The notes beneath the pieces are model-generated. The model saw nothing but the letters and a program-made list of their open reading frames with translations, did not search any database and was not told where the DNA came from. A DNA stretch of 64,000 bases from Phalacrocorax aristotelis (lineage: Eukaryota; Chordata; Aves; Suliformes; Phalacrocoracidae): positions 2,170,001 to 2,234,000 of the forward strand of contig NC_134286.1 of NCBI RefSeq assembly GCF_949628215.1. The letters run 5' to 3'. Both the position numbers and the translations under genes were made by a program. The number at the start of each line of letters is the position of its first letter. The stretch's first letter is position 1. Shown in pieces: positions 36,701 to 47,571 of the stretch.

Positions 36701-39700
36701 TCCTCTCCCCGCAGTCAGGGTCAGGCAATTTTGCTGTTGCTAAAGCAGCTCATTAAGAAAAGCTAAGAGTGAGAGAGAGTCTTGCTTGAGAATCCCCTGC
36801 ACAGCACCTGCCCCGGCAGCGTGTCCGAGGAAAGCCAGGCAGGCTGCGATGTGCTTGCCGGAGGGCACGCCCGTATTGAGCGGCTGCTGAAAAAAGAGGG
36901 CAGAGCAAGGCCAGGGCTTATTGGAAACCAAGGTTTGTGCGGTTCTCTTGGAAACAGAAAAAATGTTTTATTTTTTGCAAACTGAAAGCTAGCTTGTGGT
37001 TAGCTTCTGGTGGCAGGTGGCTGCTTTGGACCCTCTCTGAAAATGAGCACAAATAAAAACACATTTTAGCCTCCTTCGAAGACAAAACAGTGCCCATGTG
37101 GTTCTCGGTGCTTGCACAGAAGTTTATCCTGAAACCCACTCCCCCAAGAGGTAAAGGGGAGAGGTTTTAGTCTGTTTGGGAGGCACTGCGTCCTGGGCAT
37201 CGGCTAGTCCAGGATTTCTTGTTTTTCAAGGGAAACACTCTGTCACATTTTCCCATTAAGGAACTTGCTACGCTGTAATCCCACAGCCCGCAAAAAGATT
37301 TCTGCCTCCATCAACACATAACGCAGATTTCTCTCTTGTATTTAAGTTTTTGCTCCGTTTCAAGCTCGAAGAAGCTGGTGGCACCTATTCAGCCCACTGG
37401 GGAAAGGGCTGGATCTCCCCATTTATTTGTTTTAGAAACAGAAACCACAATATCTGTACGACAGTCTCGCACGTCGGGTTTGCAGATTGAAACTATGAAC
37501 AGGAACCAAGGAATCGGCGTCTCCTCCCAGCCTCAGCCCTTGCTTATGCTCACACCTGCAGGCTGTATGCACCATTACACGCTGTGGGCTTCAGCTGAGA
37601 TCGGCCTTTTTCCCCTCTGAACGGGCACGAACGCTCTGCCCCGGCAGAGGCTGTTGGAGGGGAGCGACCACGGTCCGGCTTGAGGCATCATGCTCTGAAC
37701 ACTGGCTCAGGGTATACAGCACCTCCAACAGTGCTATAAAAGCCAACAGTGAGGGGAATAGGTTAAAGGACTTTTTTTTTTTTTTAACAGTAAATATAAT
37801 ATTAATCAGTTCATGCTTTAGCATCTAGACTATGCTTGCCACGCTGTCTGAGCCCTACATGTAATTTAAAAAGGTTGTAAAGCAGACACACTAGCCCCAA
37901 GTAAACTTTCTTAGCGGCTTGACTTATGCTGGCTAAAATCAGAGGCCTAGAACAGAAGTTCCCTCTCTTGGTTTGCTTTGGGGGTAAAAAATGTGTATTT
38001 CTAGTTGTGGAGGTTGCAGAGCAAAGCCTGAAGACGTTACCTGCTTGCACCCTCGGGCACAGGCACTGAAGCAGCACAGAGGGAGATCCAAACCAGTACT
38101 AAGTGATGATTTTGAAGGCTTGGTTTAAGGTTTCTGAGTGCGCAGGCTTGGCAACGCGTGCACGGCAAGCGACAGAAGCGATGAGGCAGCTGGTTGGGTG
38201 TTCTGTGATGCTCCGGTTATTTTTCCACCTTTGAGCAAACAGAAACAATACCGCGTTACAGGTAACAAACACCGGCGTCTAATTTACCCACTGACCCAAC
38301 GTTACTCGTTGCCAGACCAGGCCGCGTGTAAGCGAAAGGCGAGAAGGAGCCGTAGCGTGTCGCTCCAGCACGGGCAGCCACGCGGCGATCCCCGCTCCTC
38401 CTCGGCTGGGATATTCGTGGCTGGCGGGCGCCGAGCGGGCGCTGGGTGCCCTGACCGAGGACCCGAGGGGCTCCTCAGCCCCGGCAGCATCCGTGCGAAG
38501 GCAGCCACCACCGCTTGCTTCCTCTCGGTAAGAGACAAGCAAGACCGTTTTATTGCTGTCGGGCACAGCCAGGAGCTCGTCCTGGGTGCTGGTTTCTTCC
38601 AGAGCTCTACTGGCTTTTATCAGAAAAATAACCCTCCCAGACAAACGAAGGCCAAAATGATGGGATTTACATCATGATGATGCAATGCCAAAGGGCTGCA
38701 GTTACATCAGCTTCCAGTGAAAGCTTTGCAGGCCCAAGCTCCTCGCCAGGACAGCCATTCAGTGGAAAACCAACATTTTTTCGGCAAGGCGGAGGGTGCT
38801 GTTGGAGCTCGGGCAGCAGGAGGGACCCTGCTCGCCACCGGTGCCGAGGCCGGGGTCCCCGTGCGGGGACCAGTGGCCATGTGGGGAGGGGTGCTGCTGG
38901 ACCCCCTTCCCAGCCTGAGCATCCCCCCAGGAAAATGGAAAAAAAACAAGCGGAAGGAAGAAAGGGAAACCCCAAAGATTATGAAATAAAATTCCGGCAG
39001 GGGTGGGAGAGGCAGAACTGAGTGTGACCAACACTGGAGGAAACAGGACAACGTTACAGGTGGGGAGCCGAGACTGGACTATTTAAGAAAAGAAAAAAAA
39101 AAATCTCATAAGGCAACAGGCAGCTGCTCCAGGAGTAACTCGGCACTAGGGGACACTATCGTACCATAAATTGCAGCACATGCAGCAGAAGAAAGTCCAA
39201 CTTCAGGCAAGAAACTGAACACCCCACTTACTTGTTTCAGGCACTTCAGACAAAGACACGGTGCCAGGATGGCACTATGTCCCTCTTCCCAACTCCTGGC
39301 ATTTTTACAGCCCACAAAAATGCTGGTATGGGGTAACGGGTCCTGTTTTTTGGCACGTATTCTCTCCAGGTCCTTATTCCTGAGCAAAGCCTGATCAGCA
39401 TTCACTGCCACAGTTTCAGTGAAACCCAATTTCTGCTGAGCCGATGGCAAAGCTCCCTCCCCGCCAGTCCAGGTATATATAAAAATGTATTTATTTTATA
39501 ACTAAGTAACACGTCGCAGATCCTGCATGTATTTTTGGAAAGCATAATTAGAAAATGTCGTTCTCAGCAGACTTTTCCGCCCAGGAACTCATGTGATACG
39601 TGACCACGCAAGACACCCAACTACATCGTCCTCACCAAAAGCACCACTTCCCACCAAGTGTCTTACAAAGAGTTTCTGTCCGTAAATATAGATTTACCGA

Positions 39701-39937
39701 GGTCCCAGCTGCTGTGTGCCGGGGTGCTCCACCTCTCAAGACCTACCGAGACGCCAGCTGCCGTCAGATGTGGTTTGGCTCTGCGGGTCCCCCCACCAGC
39801 AGCCCCAGCCAGCGCCCTGAGCCCAGGCAAGTTGGGCTGGACCAAACGCCAGCTCTGGGAGGCTGGGGCAGCGAGTCCCCTGACATCTCAGCCCACTCCG
39901 GGTCCTGCCCTCAGCAACTTCTGTGCTGCTTTGAGAT

Positions 39938-39943
39938 TTTATT
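39938..39943 (-). terminator. Distal poly(A) signal AATAAA
   Basis: The minus strand reads GCTATAATAAAATCTCAAAG, a canonical hexamer at the end of an AT-rich block. Composition becomes GC-richer immediately beyond it. Cleavage would be expected 10-30 bases further on, near 39,910-39,928. Confidence 0.5.
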
Positions 39944-40330
39944 ATAGCATTATAAATGATTATTACATGAATATTACACTCTGGCACCATGTGTAGATAA
40001 AAATATATTGTAGGGAAGAAGAATCTGCATGCAGAGAATTTACAATAAGACACAGAAAACAGTAAATGTTAAAATTTAGCTTGCAACATTTTCATTTAGT
40101 TTTCAGCAACCTTTTTTAAAAATAGTCTTTCCTATTGCACAAAAAAACACTGCCATTTGTCTTGCCATAACCATTGACTCATTAAAAAAATAAAAAGGAA
40201 AAAAATACCTCTCGTGCAATAAAAATGCTTTGCAACATATAGATATAGCTTTTCTGTACAATATTTTAAAGTTTGGGAATGTGCATATTATTTCTACATA
40301 TACTGAAACTCAGTTTTCCGTGATAGTTTC

Positions 40331-40338
40331 TATTTACA
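40331..40338 (-). promoter_or_regulatory. Pumilio response element-like octamer
   Basis: The minus strand reads TGTAAATA, matching the UGUANAUA Pumilio consensus. It lies about 390 bases upstream of the distal poly(A) signal in the putative CYSLTR1 3' UTR. Such an octamer is short enough to occur by chance. Confidence 0.35.
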
Positions 40339-40762
40339 GTTGCACAATGCCTTCAACGCTTTGAGACGCAGCTAGAGTACTCAGTGCTAAACCTCGAAAG
40401 GAAGTTTCAGCCAACTCTCCTCTTACACGCTCTTTGTCAAACTCTCTACAGTGCTACCATTGAACTACAAGCTCTGCCCTCCTGTGGGTTTAGGGGGAAC
40501 CGTAACACTGCTCTGCATGAGCAGCTTCCAGCCCTCTTCCACTTCACAGATCCTTGAAGTTTTCTAAAGGGGTTTCAGATCTTGTTGGAAATTCACATCC
40601 ATAGATTGTTCCACGGGTGAATTTCCGTTTTGAGTGCCTTTTGCTGACCCAGGAATACGCAGAATGTGCTGTAAAAAGTGAACTTGCACTCTTCTGTGTA
40701 TCTGTAAAGATCATTTCTCAAGCAGACTCCTGCCCCCCACCCAAACTCCTTTTGCTTACTTA

Positions 40763-41017
40763 TAGAACCACAGAATCATTAAGGTTGGAAAAGACCTCAA
40801 GGATCATCAAGTCCAGCCATTCACCCAACACCACAATATCTCCTAAACCATGCCCTGAAATGCTGTGTCTACACGTCTTTTAAATACCCCCAGGGACGGT
40901 GACTCCCCCACCTCTCTGGGCAGCCTGTGCCAGGGCCTGACCGCTCTTTCAGTAAAGAAATTTTCCCTAATCTCCAATCTAAACCTCCCCTGACGCAGCT
41001 TGAGGCCGCTATATTCT
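40763..41017 (-). mobile_element. CR1 LINE, 5'-truncated 3' end
   Basis: The plus strand begins ATAGAACCACAGAATCATTA, then reads AGGTTGGAAAAGACCTCAAG, GATCATCAAGTCCAGCCA, CACCTCTCTGGGCAGCCTGT and TTTCCCTAATCTCCAATCTA. This is the reverse complement of a standard avian CR1 3' region. Similarity ends at about 41,017, after GACGCAGCTTGAGGCC, marking the 5' truncation. It is the best-preserved minus-strand CR1 here and would sit inside the long CYSLTR1 3' UTR in the sense orientation. Confidence 0.92.
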
Positions 41018-41045
41018 ACAGTATTCTACATATTCTACAGTATTA
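41018..41045 (+). repeat. Small tandem repeat next to the CR1 5' junction
   Basis: TATTCTACAG, TATTCTACA and TATTCTACAG follow one another directly at the truncated 5' end of the CR1 copy. The unit is 9-10 bp in three imperfect copies. Confidence 0.75.
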
Positions 41046-42273
41046 AAAGTGTTTACTTCAGATAACATCAAAGAGCTTCATAAATACCATATTAAAAACG
41101 TATGTGCTGTTCATTTATCATCCACTTTTCCAACTAAGAGTCTTAATCCTACATAAATTTGTATTTGTCTTGATATATCACACATTTTGGGCTGGGCTTT
41201 GCTCCAGCAAAAGGCAGGCAGTGGTACTTTTCCATGGGTTCACTGGAAAAAGCACAGGAATGTTTCCTTCTGTCCAAGATTTTTGAAGTTTTTCTTTACA
41301 CAAGAAACAGCCGGATCTGGTTTCCATCACACTGTACTCAACATTCACTCATGTCTCATCAGACTCAGATTCTTGATCTCCAGGTCTTCCTAGAGATCTT
41401 TCCAAGGGTCATGGGTTGCCTCTTTTCTGTGAGGTGTGAGCAAGGTGAACACTCTTGAACAGGATCAAATATCGTATAAAGCCATTTTTAAAAAGGTCCT
41501 TTGCATTAATGTTTTTTTTTCTAAGTTATTAATTTTTTTAAATTTCATCAATAGTTCAGACAGGCAGGCCAGGTCCTGCACCGGACTCTGAGCACCCAGC
41601 GCTCTACTTCTAGGTAAAACCTCCTAAAGAACTGGTGTTTTAATCCAGATCCTACAGCCATCCCTTGCAGGGCCAGTCCCATTGAAATAAGTTTCAAACG
41701 CACACTAGGATAATGCAATTTTAAAACTGCTCCCACAGACGGGATGTTTCCGGACATTCAGAAAATGCCGGCAGATCTGCTGCCCATGAGAGCGTGTCTG
41801 TCAAGAGCTGCTCGTTGGGGGTGGGAGAGGGGCTCAGGCCCGAGTCCCCAGATTTGCAGACGCAGGCACCAACCCTGCAAGTCTTACACAAGTAATTAGG
41901 TTGAAAACTGAAATCCAAAGCAGAAGCAGCTAGGAACACGGCAGGAGTTATCTGCTGGCCTCTGCTGCATAAATAATTCAGGGGCTGTTTAAAGATTCAG
42001 TGAAAACTCTGCCTTTTTTATTTGTCAGTAGCTCCCACTGACTTGGAGAATTAACGCTCTTTGTAGAGTTGTGAAGTGAAGCCAATGCCCAAATACAGCC
42101 TTTGAAGAGTCTGTTTATGCAAATTTATTGACAGATCAACAGTTTTCTGGCGCTGGAGGTGGCTCCTCCATGCTAAGTGGCTGTGCGTGTCCAAGCAGTG
42201 CTCCTGGGGAAGGGGCTGGCCGTCCTCGGCAGCGGCTGTACCTCCGAGTAGCATAAATCGGGGAACATCCACC

Positions 42274-42279
42274 TTTATT
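42274..42279 (-). terminator. Proximal poly(A) signal candidate AATAAA
   Basis: A canonical hexamer on the minus strand lies about 110 bases after the CYSLTR1 stop codon. If used it would give a very short 3' UTR. Two more hexamers follow at 42,124-42,129 and 42,017-42,022. Confidence 0.35.
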
Positions 42280-42387
42280 ATTACACATCTAGTGGCAATG
42301 AAGGCTTGTGAGCTTCCATCACGTCTTCTGGAAGAGTTCTGAGATCTCTGTTGCCCATCTGAGATCTCAGGGGATGGCCTAGCCCCC

Positions 42388-43425
42388 TTACGAAGGGGTC
42401 ACAGCTGACTTTCCATTCTCCCGATCACTGTCTCCAAAGGGTTCCTCATCTTTCTCTTTTATGGAGAACTTTTTCCTGAAGGCTTGCGTAAAGCTGGAGG
42501 AAGAAGTCTTCCTAAAGGTGGTAAGCCTCTTCCGAAAGTTGCCCCCCGAGAAGAAATAGAGAAGTGGGTCAAAGCAGCAGTTGGAAGCTGCCAAGGGGAG
42601 CGTTACCACGACAGATTTCTGTAGGTATATGGTGTCATCACAGCTAGCGCTCTTCAGCTGCAGCATGTGGAGGTGGATCGTACGCAGCACGTGGTACGGG
42701 GTGAAGCTGACCAGGAAGGTGGCTGTCACAATGATGATCATCCAGACGGCCTTCCTGCGGTTAGCCTGGTTCTTCTTCAAGGAATTTTTCAGTAAGGTCC
42801 TTATGATCATGGTGTAGCAGATAGTTATGACAATAAAAGGAAAAATGAAACCCACAAATAGGGCAATAAAGTCCAGGATCACCACTACATGTTTCTTCTG
42901 ATTGTTTTCTGGAGGTTCAAAGCACTTGGTCTTGTTGCCGTGTTGGTATGTCCCATTTCGCAGAAAGGGAGCGCTTGTCAGGGTGACAAAAATCCAGATG
43001 CCGATGCAGACAAGTTTAGCCTTCTTCTCCGTTACCAAATTGATGTTCCGGACTGGAAAAACGATGGCTATGCAACGGAAGAAGCTCATGGCAGTCATGA
43101 AGAAGATGCTGCAATAGAGGTTGACATACAGCGCGTACGAACTGACCCTGCATAGGAAGTCACTGAAGAACCAGTTCCCTTTGTGGACGTAGTAGATGAC
43201 ACGCAGGGGCAGGGTGCACACGCAGAGGAAGTCGGACACGGCAAGGTTCAGCATGTACACCTGGAAGGCTGTCTTCTGCTGGTACGTTTTTATGAGGACA
43301 TACAGCACAACGCCGTTACCAACGAAGCCCATAATGCTGATCATGGAGTACAGCGTGGAGTAGACTCGGTTTCTGAAGTCATCGATGGAGTGAAGGCACG
43401 TCAGGTTATCGAACGACCCCGTCAT
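42388..43425 (-). CDS. CYSLTR1: Cysteinyl leukotriene receptor 1 (CysLT1), intact
   Basis: A 345-residue class A GPCR for the cysteinyl leukotrienes (LTD4 best), coupled mainly to Gq; it acts at the plasma membrane in smooth muscle and leukocytes. Seven hydrophobic segments lie at about 23-46, 56-77, 90-115, 137-155, 180-207, 226-248 and 268-292. Landmarks are GNGVVLYV in TM1, NLAVSD (Asp65) in TM2, Cys92 paired with Cys168 in loop 2, FRC (116-118) in place of DRY, FTPYH (241-245) in TM6 and DPLLY (286-290) in place of NPxxY. N-glycosylation sequons are at Asn7, Asn157 and Asn164. Strings such as [26 protein letters not shown] and [18 protein letters not shown] match mammalian CysLT1 almost exactly and differ from CysLT2. 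The start at 43,425 (AACATGA context) gives the family's usual N-terminus. The frame is open further upstream, but that runs through the splice acceptor. The whole CDS is in one exon, as in mammals. The tail is slightly longer than the 337-residue human protein, rich in Ser and acidic residues. Confidence 0.96.
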   Translation of the reverse strand: MTGSFDNLTCLHSIDDFRNRVYSTLYSMISIMGFVGNGVVLYVLIKTYQQKTAFQVYMLNLAVSDFLCVCTLPLRVIYYVHKGNWFFSDFLCRVSSYALYVNLYCSIFFMTAMSFFRCIAIVFPVRNINLVTEKKAKLVCIGIWIFVTLTSAPFLRNGTYQHGNKTKCFEPPENNQKKHVVVILDFIALFVGFIFPFIVITICYTMIIRTLLKNSLKKNQANRRKAVWMIIIVTATFLVSFTPYHVLRTIHLHMLQLKSASCDDTIYLQKSVVVTLPLAASNCCFDPLLYFFSGGNFRKRLTTFRKTSSSSFTQAFRKKFSIKEKDEEPFGDSDRENGKSAVTPS

Positions 43426-43471
43426 GTTGCCTGGCTGAGGCACCAGTTCCGCCTGGTGACAAGTGTCAGGC
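43426..43471 (-). other. CYSLTR1 coding-exon 5' UTR and splice acceptor
   Basis: Upstream of the start codon the minus strand has TTTCATCCTTAG|GCCTG, a good acceptor that puts the exon start at 43,471 with 46 bases of leader. A second possible AG (CACCAG|GCGG) lies 19 bases further in, inside a short inverted repeat. This matches the known organisation of CYSLTR1, with one or more non-coding 5' exons and a single coding exon. Confidence 0.65.
43441..43458 (-). promoter_or_regulatory. Leader hairpin before CYSLTR1 start codon
   Basis: CACCAG and CTGGTG form a 6-bp perfect inverted repeat around a six-base loop (GCGGAA on the minus strand), ending 15 bases before the ATG. It overlaps the alternative acceptor. 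A six-pair stem is modest, so function is uncertain. Confidence 0.45.
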
Positions 43472-46400
43472 CTAAGGATGAAACACTCGGGTGAGTTATG
43501 TAAAGAAGCACATGAAAATAAAATGTGATTATTAAAAAGGAGGAAAAACCTACCATCTCTCTCGTACAGGAGGGGATAGCTAGGATGGGGGTGTGGGTCT
43601 GTGCAGATCCGTGCTATTGTAACCATCCACCTTCCTTACCCTGGTACCAACAACTGATGTAAAGGTGAGAGTCACATTCTCAGAAGTCCTCAATACCGGC
43701 GCCATCCTTCCACTGAATTACCAAAAAGCTCTAACTCCCCACAAGCTAAGGTAGCTACCCATTAAACCAGTGGAGAGGAATAATGCGGGTGGCAAGAACA
43801 CTATGCCATTTAAAAAGGAAAGACCAGATCTGGTCCCTAGTGACAGTTCAGTCCTGCCTCTCTGCATCGCCTGGCAAATGACTGTCTCCCTGTGCTCCAC
43901 CTCCACGCCTGCCTGTGCAAGGGCAGGTCACCGCAAGAAGGTTTCCGAAACAGTAAAGGATGTGGTCAAACAAGCCTTTCTCCAGTTTAAAAAAAAAAAA
44001 ATCAATTTAAAAAACCCGAATCCTTTGCACAGAAGGTGGAAGATGACTGTAAGCCAGAGGGTGCTCAGCGCACAGCCAGACATTTGTCAGCTCCCCACAT
44101 TCTTCATTGCCCTCCTCTCCTCACCGGCAGCACCGTATTTTCAACTTGCTATGCTAATAAATGTGTAAATTAACAGTTTTGGGAAATCTATTGCACGCTG
44201 TATCTGATGAGCGGGAGGGATGACTGTAGGGCAGCGGACGCTGCCTGGGCAGAGCTGCTGCCGCAGCACCCGACAGATGGAGCGGGAAGCTGCAGGGCGG
44301 CTCCTGGCACAGGGGACAAACCTCTTGGTCTGGAGACATCTGCACTATCGAGGTAACTCCCTAGCAAAAGGTTTCTTCTTGGGCTTGCTTTTGCACATTG
44401 TTTTGATTTACATTAGCAGGTCTGGGGCTCGCCAGAGCCGCCAGGGTGGGTTTTTGGATCTGCTCAGCCAGTCTTCCGTGACATTTTATCGTTTCCTTTT
44501 GGTATTCGTTTGAGTGCAGTGAGGCACGACACCCTTAATTTGGGTTGTCCTAAAGTAGAGGAAAATACACGCTTACATATTTTTCTCATCGATTTTCAAT
44601 TTCTAATGATTCAGACACAGAATCTCTCTTGCAGTCTGAGACCATGTAAAACCCCGAGGCTCAGAACTGCAGGATACACGCAGACTGAAATAGCAGGACT
44701 TGAACAAAAATGGTGAAAGCAACAGCTGAGACAAATGCAACCGAGAACCCACACTATGTACGTGCTCAAAACCAACCTTAAATGATACATATTTTCAACC
44801 ATATAATAGTCTGGCAGCATTAGAGTAGAAGGATTCCCCCTGTCTCTCCCTCTCTGGGATATACGGGGAATTCAGAAGCATGCTACGATGCTCAAAGCTT
44901 CCAGGTTTCCATCAAGTTTCAGCTATTTGGGAGTTTATGCTCTTAAAACAATCTTTTCATTATCTGCAACGCACAAATTACACTAAAGCTCGGATACCAG
45001 CGAGGTGGCACAGGTAGGAGGGGAAGCAAAAGTTGACACAAGGGAGGATGTTTTTTCCCTTTGGGGTATTTGTGGACACACAGGGGCGTGTGAACGACCG
45101 ACCACAGGACTGCACAGAGGTCTTTGGCCAAGAGGCAGCCACGGCTCAGCACGCCTCTGTCAACAGCCGTACACCAGCACGCTGTACACCATCGCTTACG
45201 GTTCACCCTAGCTTGCATAAGTGAAGCTTATCTAGCACCGCTCATTGCGAATAACCTGTTAATCTGGGAGAGGCAGCAAGTTTGCAGCCGCATCCTCTCC
45301 CTGCCCCGCAAGTGCCACCCCTTGACAGCCCGGTTCTGGCGGTGGCAAAACCCTGACCTCAGCCCCAGCTTGGGCAAGCCCGGGCTGCTCGTGATGGAAA
45401 GCCCAGAGCGGGTCTGAACACTAGCCATCGCCCCTGCCCGCCTCCCGCGGCTCCAGCCGCCCCTCCTCTGTGAGCAGCGGCCAGCAACGCGGAGCTGCTG
45501 CCCCCGCGCAGGGGAGACCGAGCCTTGGGTCCCCTGGGAGATGCGGAGAGATCTGCCCTTCAGCCCAGACTGCCGGCATCCTCGCTTGCCCGAGGTCTTC
45601 ACTTCAGACCGGAGATTCAAGTTATGGAAGGTGCATCACTCCAATAATGTTTGAAAATCTCCACGTAAGGCTAAAATTAAATTCGTGGTGACATTTGTCT
45701 GATTTTAACCAATTGCTTGGGAGCAGCAGGTAGTGCAGTATTCTCTGGAAAAAAAAAGCTGCACGATCTCCATTCCCTGTTTTTATCTGTCAAGATAATC
45801 TGACACAGGTGATGAAGCTCTTACTACCGTTATGTTGGGTCAATGCCTAGCGAGACAGACCTGCTGAGCAAAACCCTGCTGTGCTGCACGCTGGAAGAAC
45901 ACTTGGAGTTTAGAGGCTTAATTATCTCACGAAAACCCGTATAGATAAAATCTCTGTACTCACCAAGGCATCATAGATCAGCTCTTCCTCAGACATTTAA
46001 AAAAAAAAAAACCAAAGACAACCAGGATGTTTGAGACTAAGAGGCTGGAATTTTGCACACTGAGGCTTCTCTCACCTGCCTGCACCTCCAGGCAGTCTGG
46101 AGCAGCACGAAGAAGGAGCAGAAAATGGGAGAAACTAGGTGGCATGGCCAGCGCCGAGGCCAAAACAGAGATGTCTCCCCTAAAAGCAGCAACGGGATGT
46201 GACGCTTGGAGAGACTGCAGATGGAGAAACACCCAGGAGCACCGGGGAGCCGGGCAGAGCCAGCCTCTCCCGGCAGCACGCTTTGGGCCAGGTTCCCCGT
46301 CTGCCTTTTGAGAGGGCACTAGTGATGCCCAGCTGCAGACGTTACTGCTGCCTTCCTGCCACTGCAGGCTTCCCCTCCCCTCTGCCAGCCTGGTTATCTC

Positions 46401-47479
46401 CTGGGCAGGGTAGCCAGGAGGTACCAGCAAACTTCCCAGCCCATTACTTGCACCGTAGAGAAACTTCCTTATTTAATCTCCATGCCTATTTGTGCACACC
46501 TCTGAAGTGGCATTGAGCTGGATTATGAACTTTTTACTTCCTTCAGGGACTAAATTTCAATCTTTCAGCTGCTATTCTTAGAGACATCAGCAGACAGCAA
46601 ACAACCATGCGAGATGTTTGTCTAAAAGACAACCGAGTCCTGTCACCCACCATATTTCTAAATGTATTTAAAATGCCTTTTGCCACCAAAAGGAAAACTG
46701 ATGCTCGCAATGCTGAGGTGGGCTGCTAGAGTACAAGAGAGCCCCACACCTAGAAAGCTATCTGTAAAGACCAAAAAACCACCCCCACAAACACCATTTC
46801 CTAGCTGAGGCTTTAAGACCAGGTTTGCAACGTGAATTGAAGACAAATATAGCTCCTGCCACTCTTTATTTATACAGTCGCGGCTCACAGAATTGTTTGT
46901 TTCCGTGCTGGCGAACTCGGCTCGTTCGGAATGTATACAAGTGAGATGATCCAGCAACGGCCAGATAAGAATAGTAACCCCAGCTAAGCAAAACCCTAAA
47001 AACCTGCTGTTCTCCAAGCCTCCCACATCGCAACAAGGTTTAGAGTTGGTCATAAGCAGATGACACTAAGTTTAATTAGACAACCACAACGCGTACTACT
47101 GGAGAAGGTGCTGTGGCTTGCTCTGCGCTCGGACAAAAAGCATCCCCCATTCGCAGGGACACGGGCTGGAGTCAGCGGCCGGGGGAAGAGGCGCAGGAGC
47201 TGCCTGAGCACAGGAGCTCTCTGCAAGAGGAACAGTTTGGCCTCTGCAAGAGGAACGGAGCGAATAATCGAAGCAAGCGGCAACTAATAACGCGGCTCGT
47301 TAGCGGGGTGCCCAGCCCGGCCGCGACCGCCCGGGCACGGCGGCTCCCGGGGCACCGGCGGCAGAGCCCGGCCCGCAGCCACCCCCCGCGGGGGTCCCCC
47401 CGCCGGCAGCCCCCGGGGAGCCCCGTCCCGTCCCTCCGCTCCGCTCCGCTCCCCCGAGCGAACCCCGGCCGGGACTTAC
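43472..47479 (-). other. CYSLTR1 intron (about 4.0 kb)
   Basis: This lies between the GTAAGT donor at 47,474-47,479 and the acceptor at 43,472. No coding exon is seen. ORFs of up to 150 codons on both strands show no domain and overlap each other. Additional non-coding leader exons, common in this gene in mammals, could be present but cannot be told from sequence alone. Confidence 0.5.
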
Positions 47480-47505
47480 CGGAGCCGAGCCGGACGTCGA
47501 GCTCT
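47480..47505 (-). other. Proposed CYSLTR1 non-coding exon 1
   Basis: The 5' end is placed about 25-30 bases downstream of the TTTAAG element. The 3' end is set by a strong donor, CCG|GTAAGT. The exon is short and contains no ATG. The start position is an estimate. Confidence 0.45.
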
Positions 47506-47529
47506 ACCCTGCGCCCTCCCTCCGCCGCC

Positions 47530-47535
47530 CTTAAA
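47530..47535 (-). promoter_or_regulatory. TATA-like element TTTAAG
   Basis: The minus-strand string CGCGGTTTAAGGGCGG is a weak TATA variant embedded in GC-rich flanks. It sits about 50 bases upstream of the exon 1 donor. Confidence 0.45.
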
Positions 47536-47571
47536 CCGCGGCGCGCCCCTCCCCAGCGCCGGGGAGGGGCC

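Larger units (their letters stand above)
22801..39900. other. Intergenic region between FNDC3C promoter and CYSLTR1 3' end (about 17 kb)
   Basis: I see no gene in this stretch. ORFs reach 179 codons (38,138-38,677 plus), but none shows a recognisable domain, membrane pattern or splice structure. Most overlap other ORFs of equal length on the opposite strand, as expected in GC-richer DNA. Contents noted are 11-C homopolymers at 22,923-22,933 and 25,414-25,424, a purine-rich stretch at 26,164-26,330, CpG-rich patches at about 31.29-31.50 kb and 38.13-38.53 kb, and a short tandem duplication at 33,745-33,780. Distal enhancers may be present but cannot be identified without cross-species comparison. 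Confidence 0.6.
39910..42387 (-). other. Probable CYSLTR1 3' UTR (long form)
   Basis: Downstream of the CYSLTR1 stop the minus strand has candidate AATAAA signals at 42,274-42,279, 42,124-42,129 and 42,017-42,022, and a well-formed one at 39,938-39,943. The last is preceded by about 400 bp of AT-rich sequence with a Pumilio-type TGTAAATA at 40,331-40,338, which looks like a 3' UTR. A minus-strand CR1 insertion (about 40.76-41.02 kb) and a small ATTCTACAGT-type tandem repeat (41,018-41,045) lie inside. Whether one transcript runs through all of it is inference; shorter forms ending near 42.0-42.3 kb are equally possible. Confidence 0.45.

Noticed and set aside
38138..38677. 179-codon plus-strand ORF
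   Set aside because: It coincides with a CpG-rich patch that also gives a 121-codon antisense ORF. No family match.
42388..43425. CYSLTR2 as the identity of the receptor
   Set aside because: CysLT2 has different TM1, TM3 and loop sequences. The strings here (for example [14 protein letters not shown] and [18 protein letters not shown]) are those of CysLT1.
43426..43626. N-terminal extension of the CYSLTR1 ORF by 67 codons
   Set aside because: The extension reads through a good splice acceptor (TTTCATCCTTAG) and has no similarity to CysLT1. The ATG at 43,425 matches the family's start.
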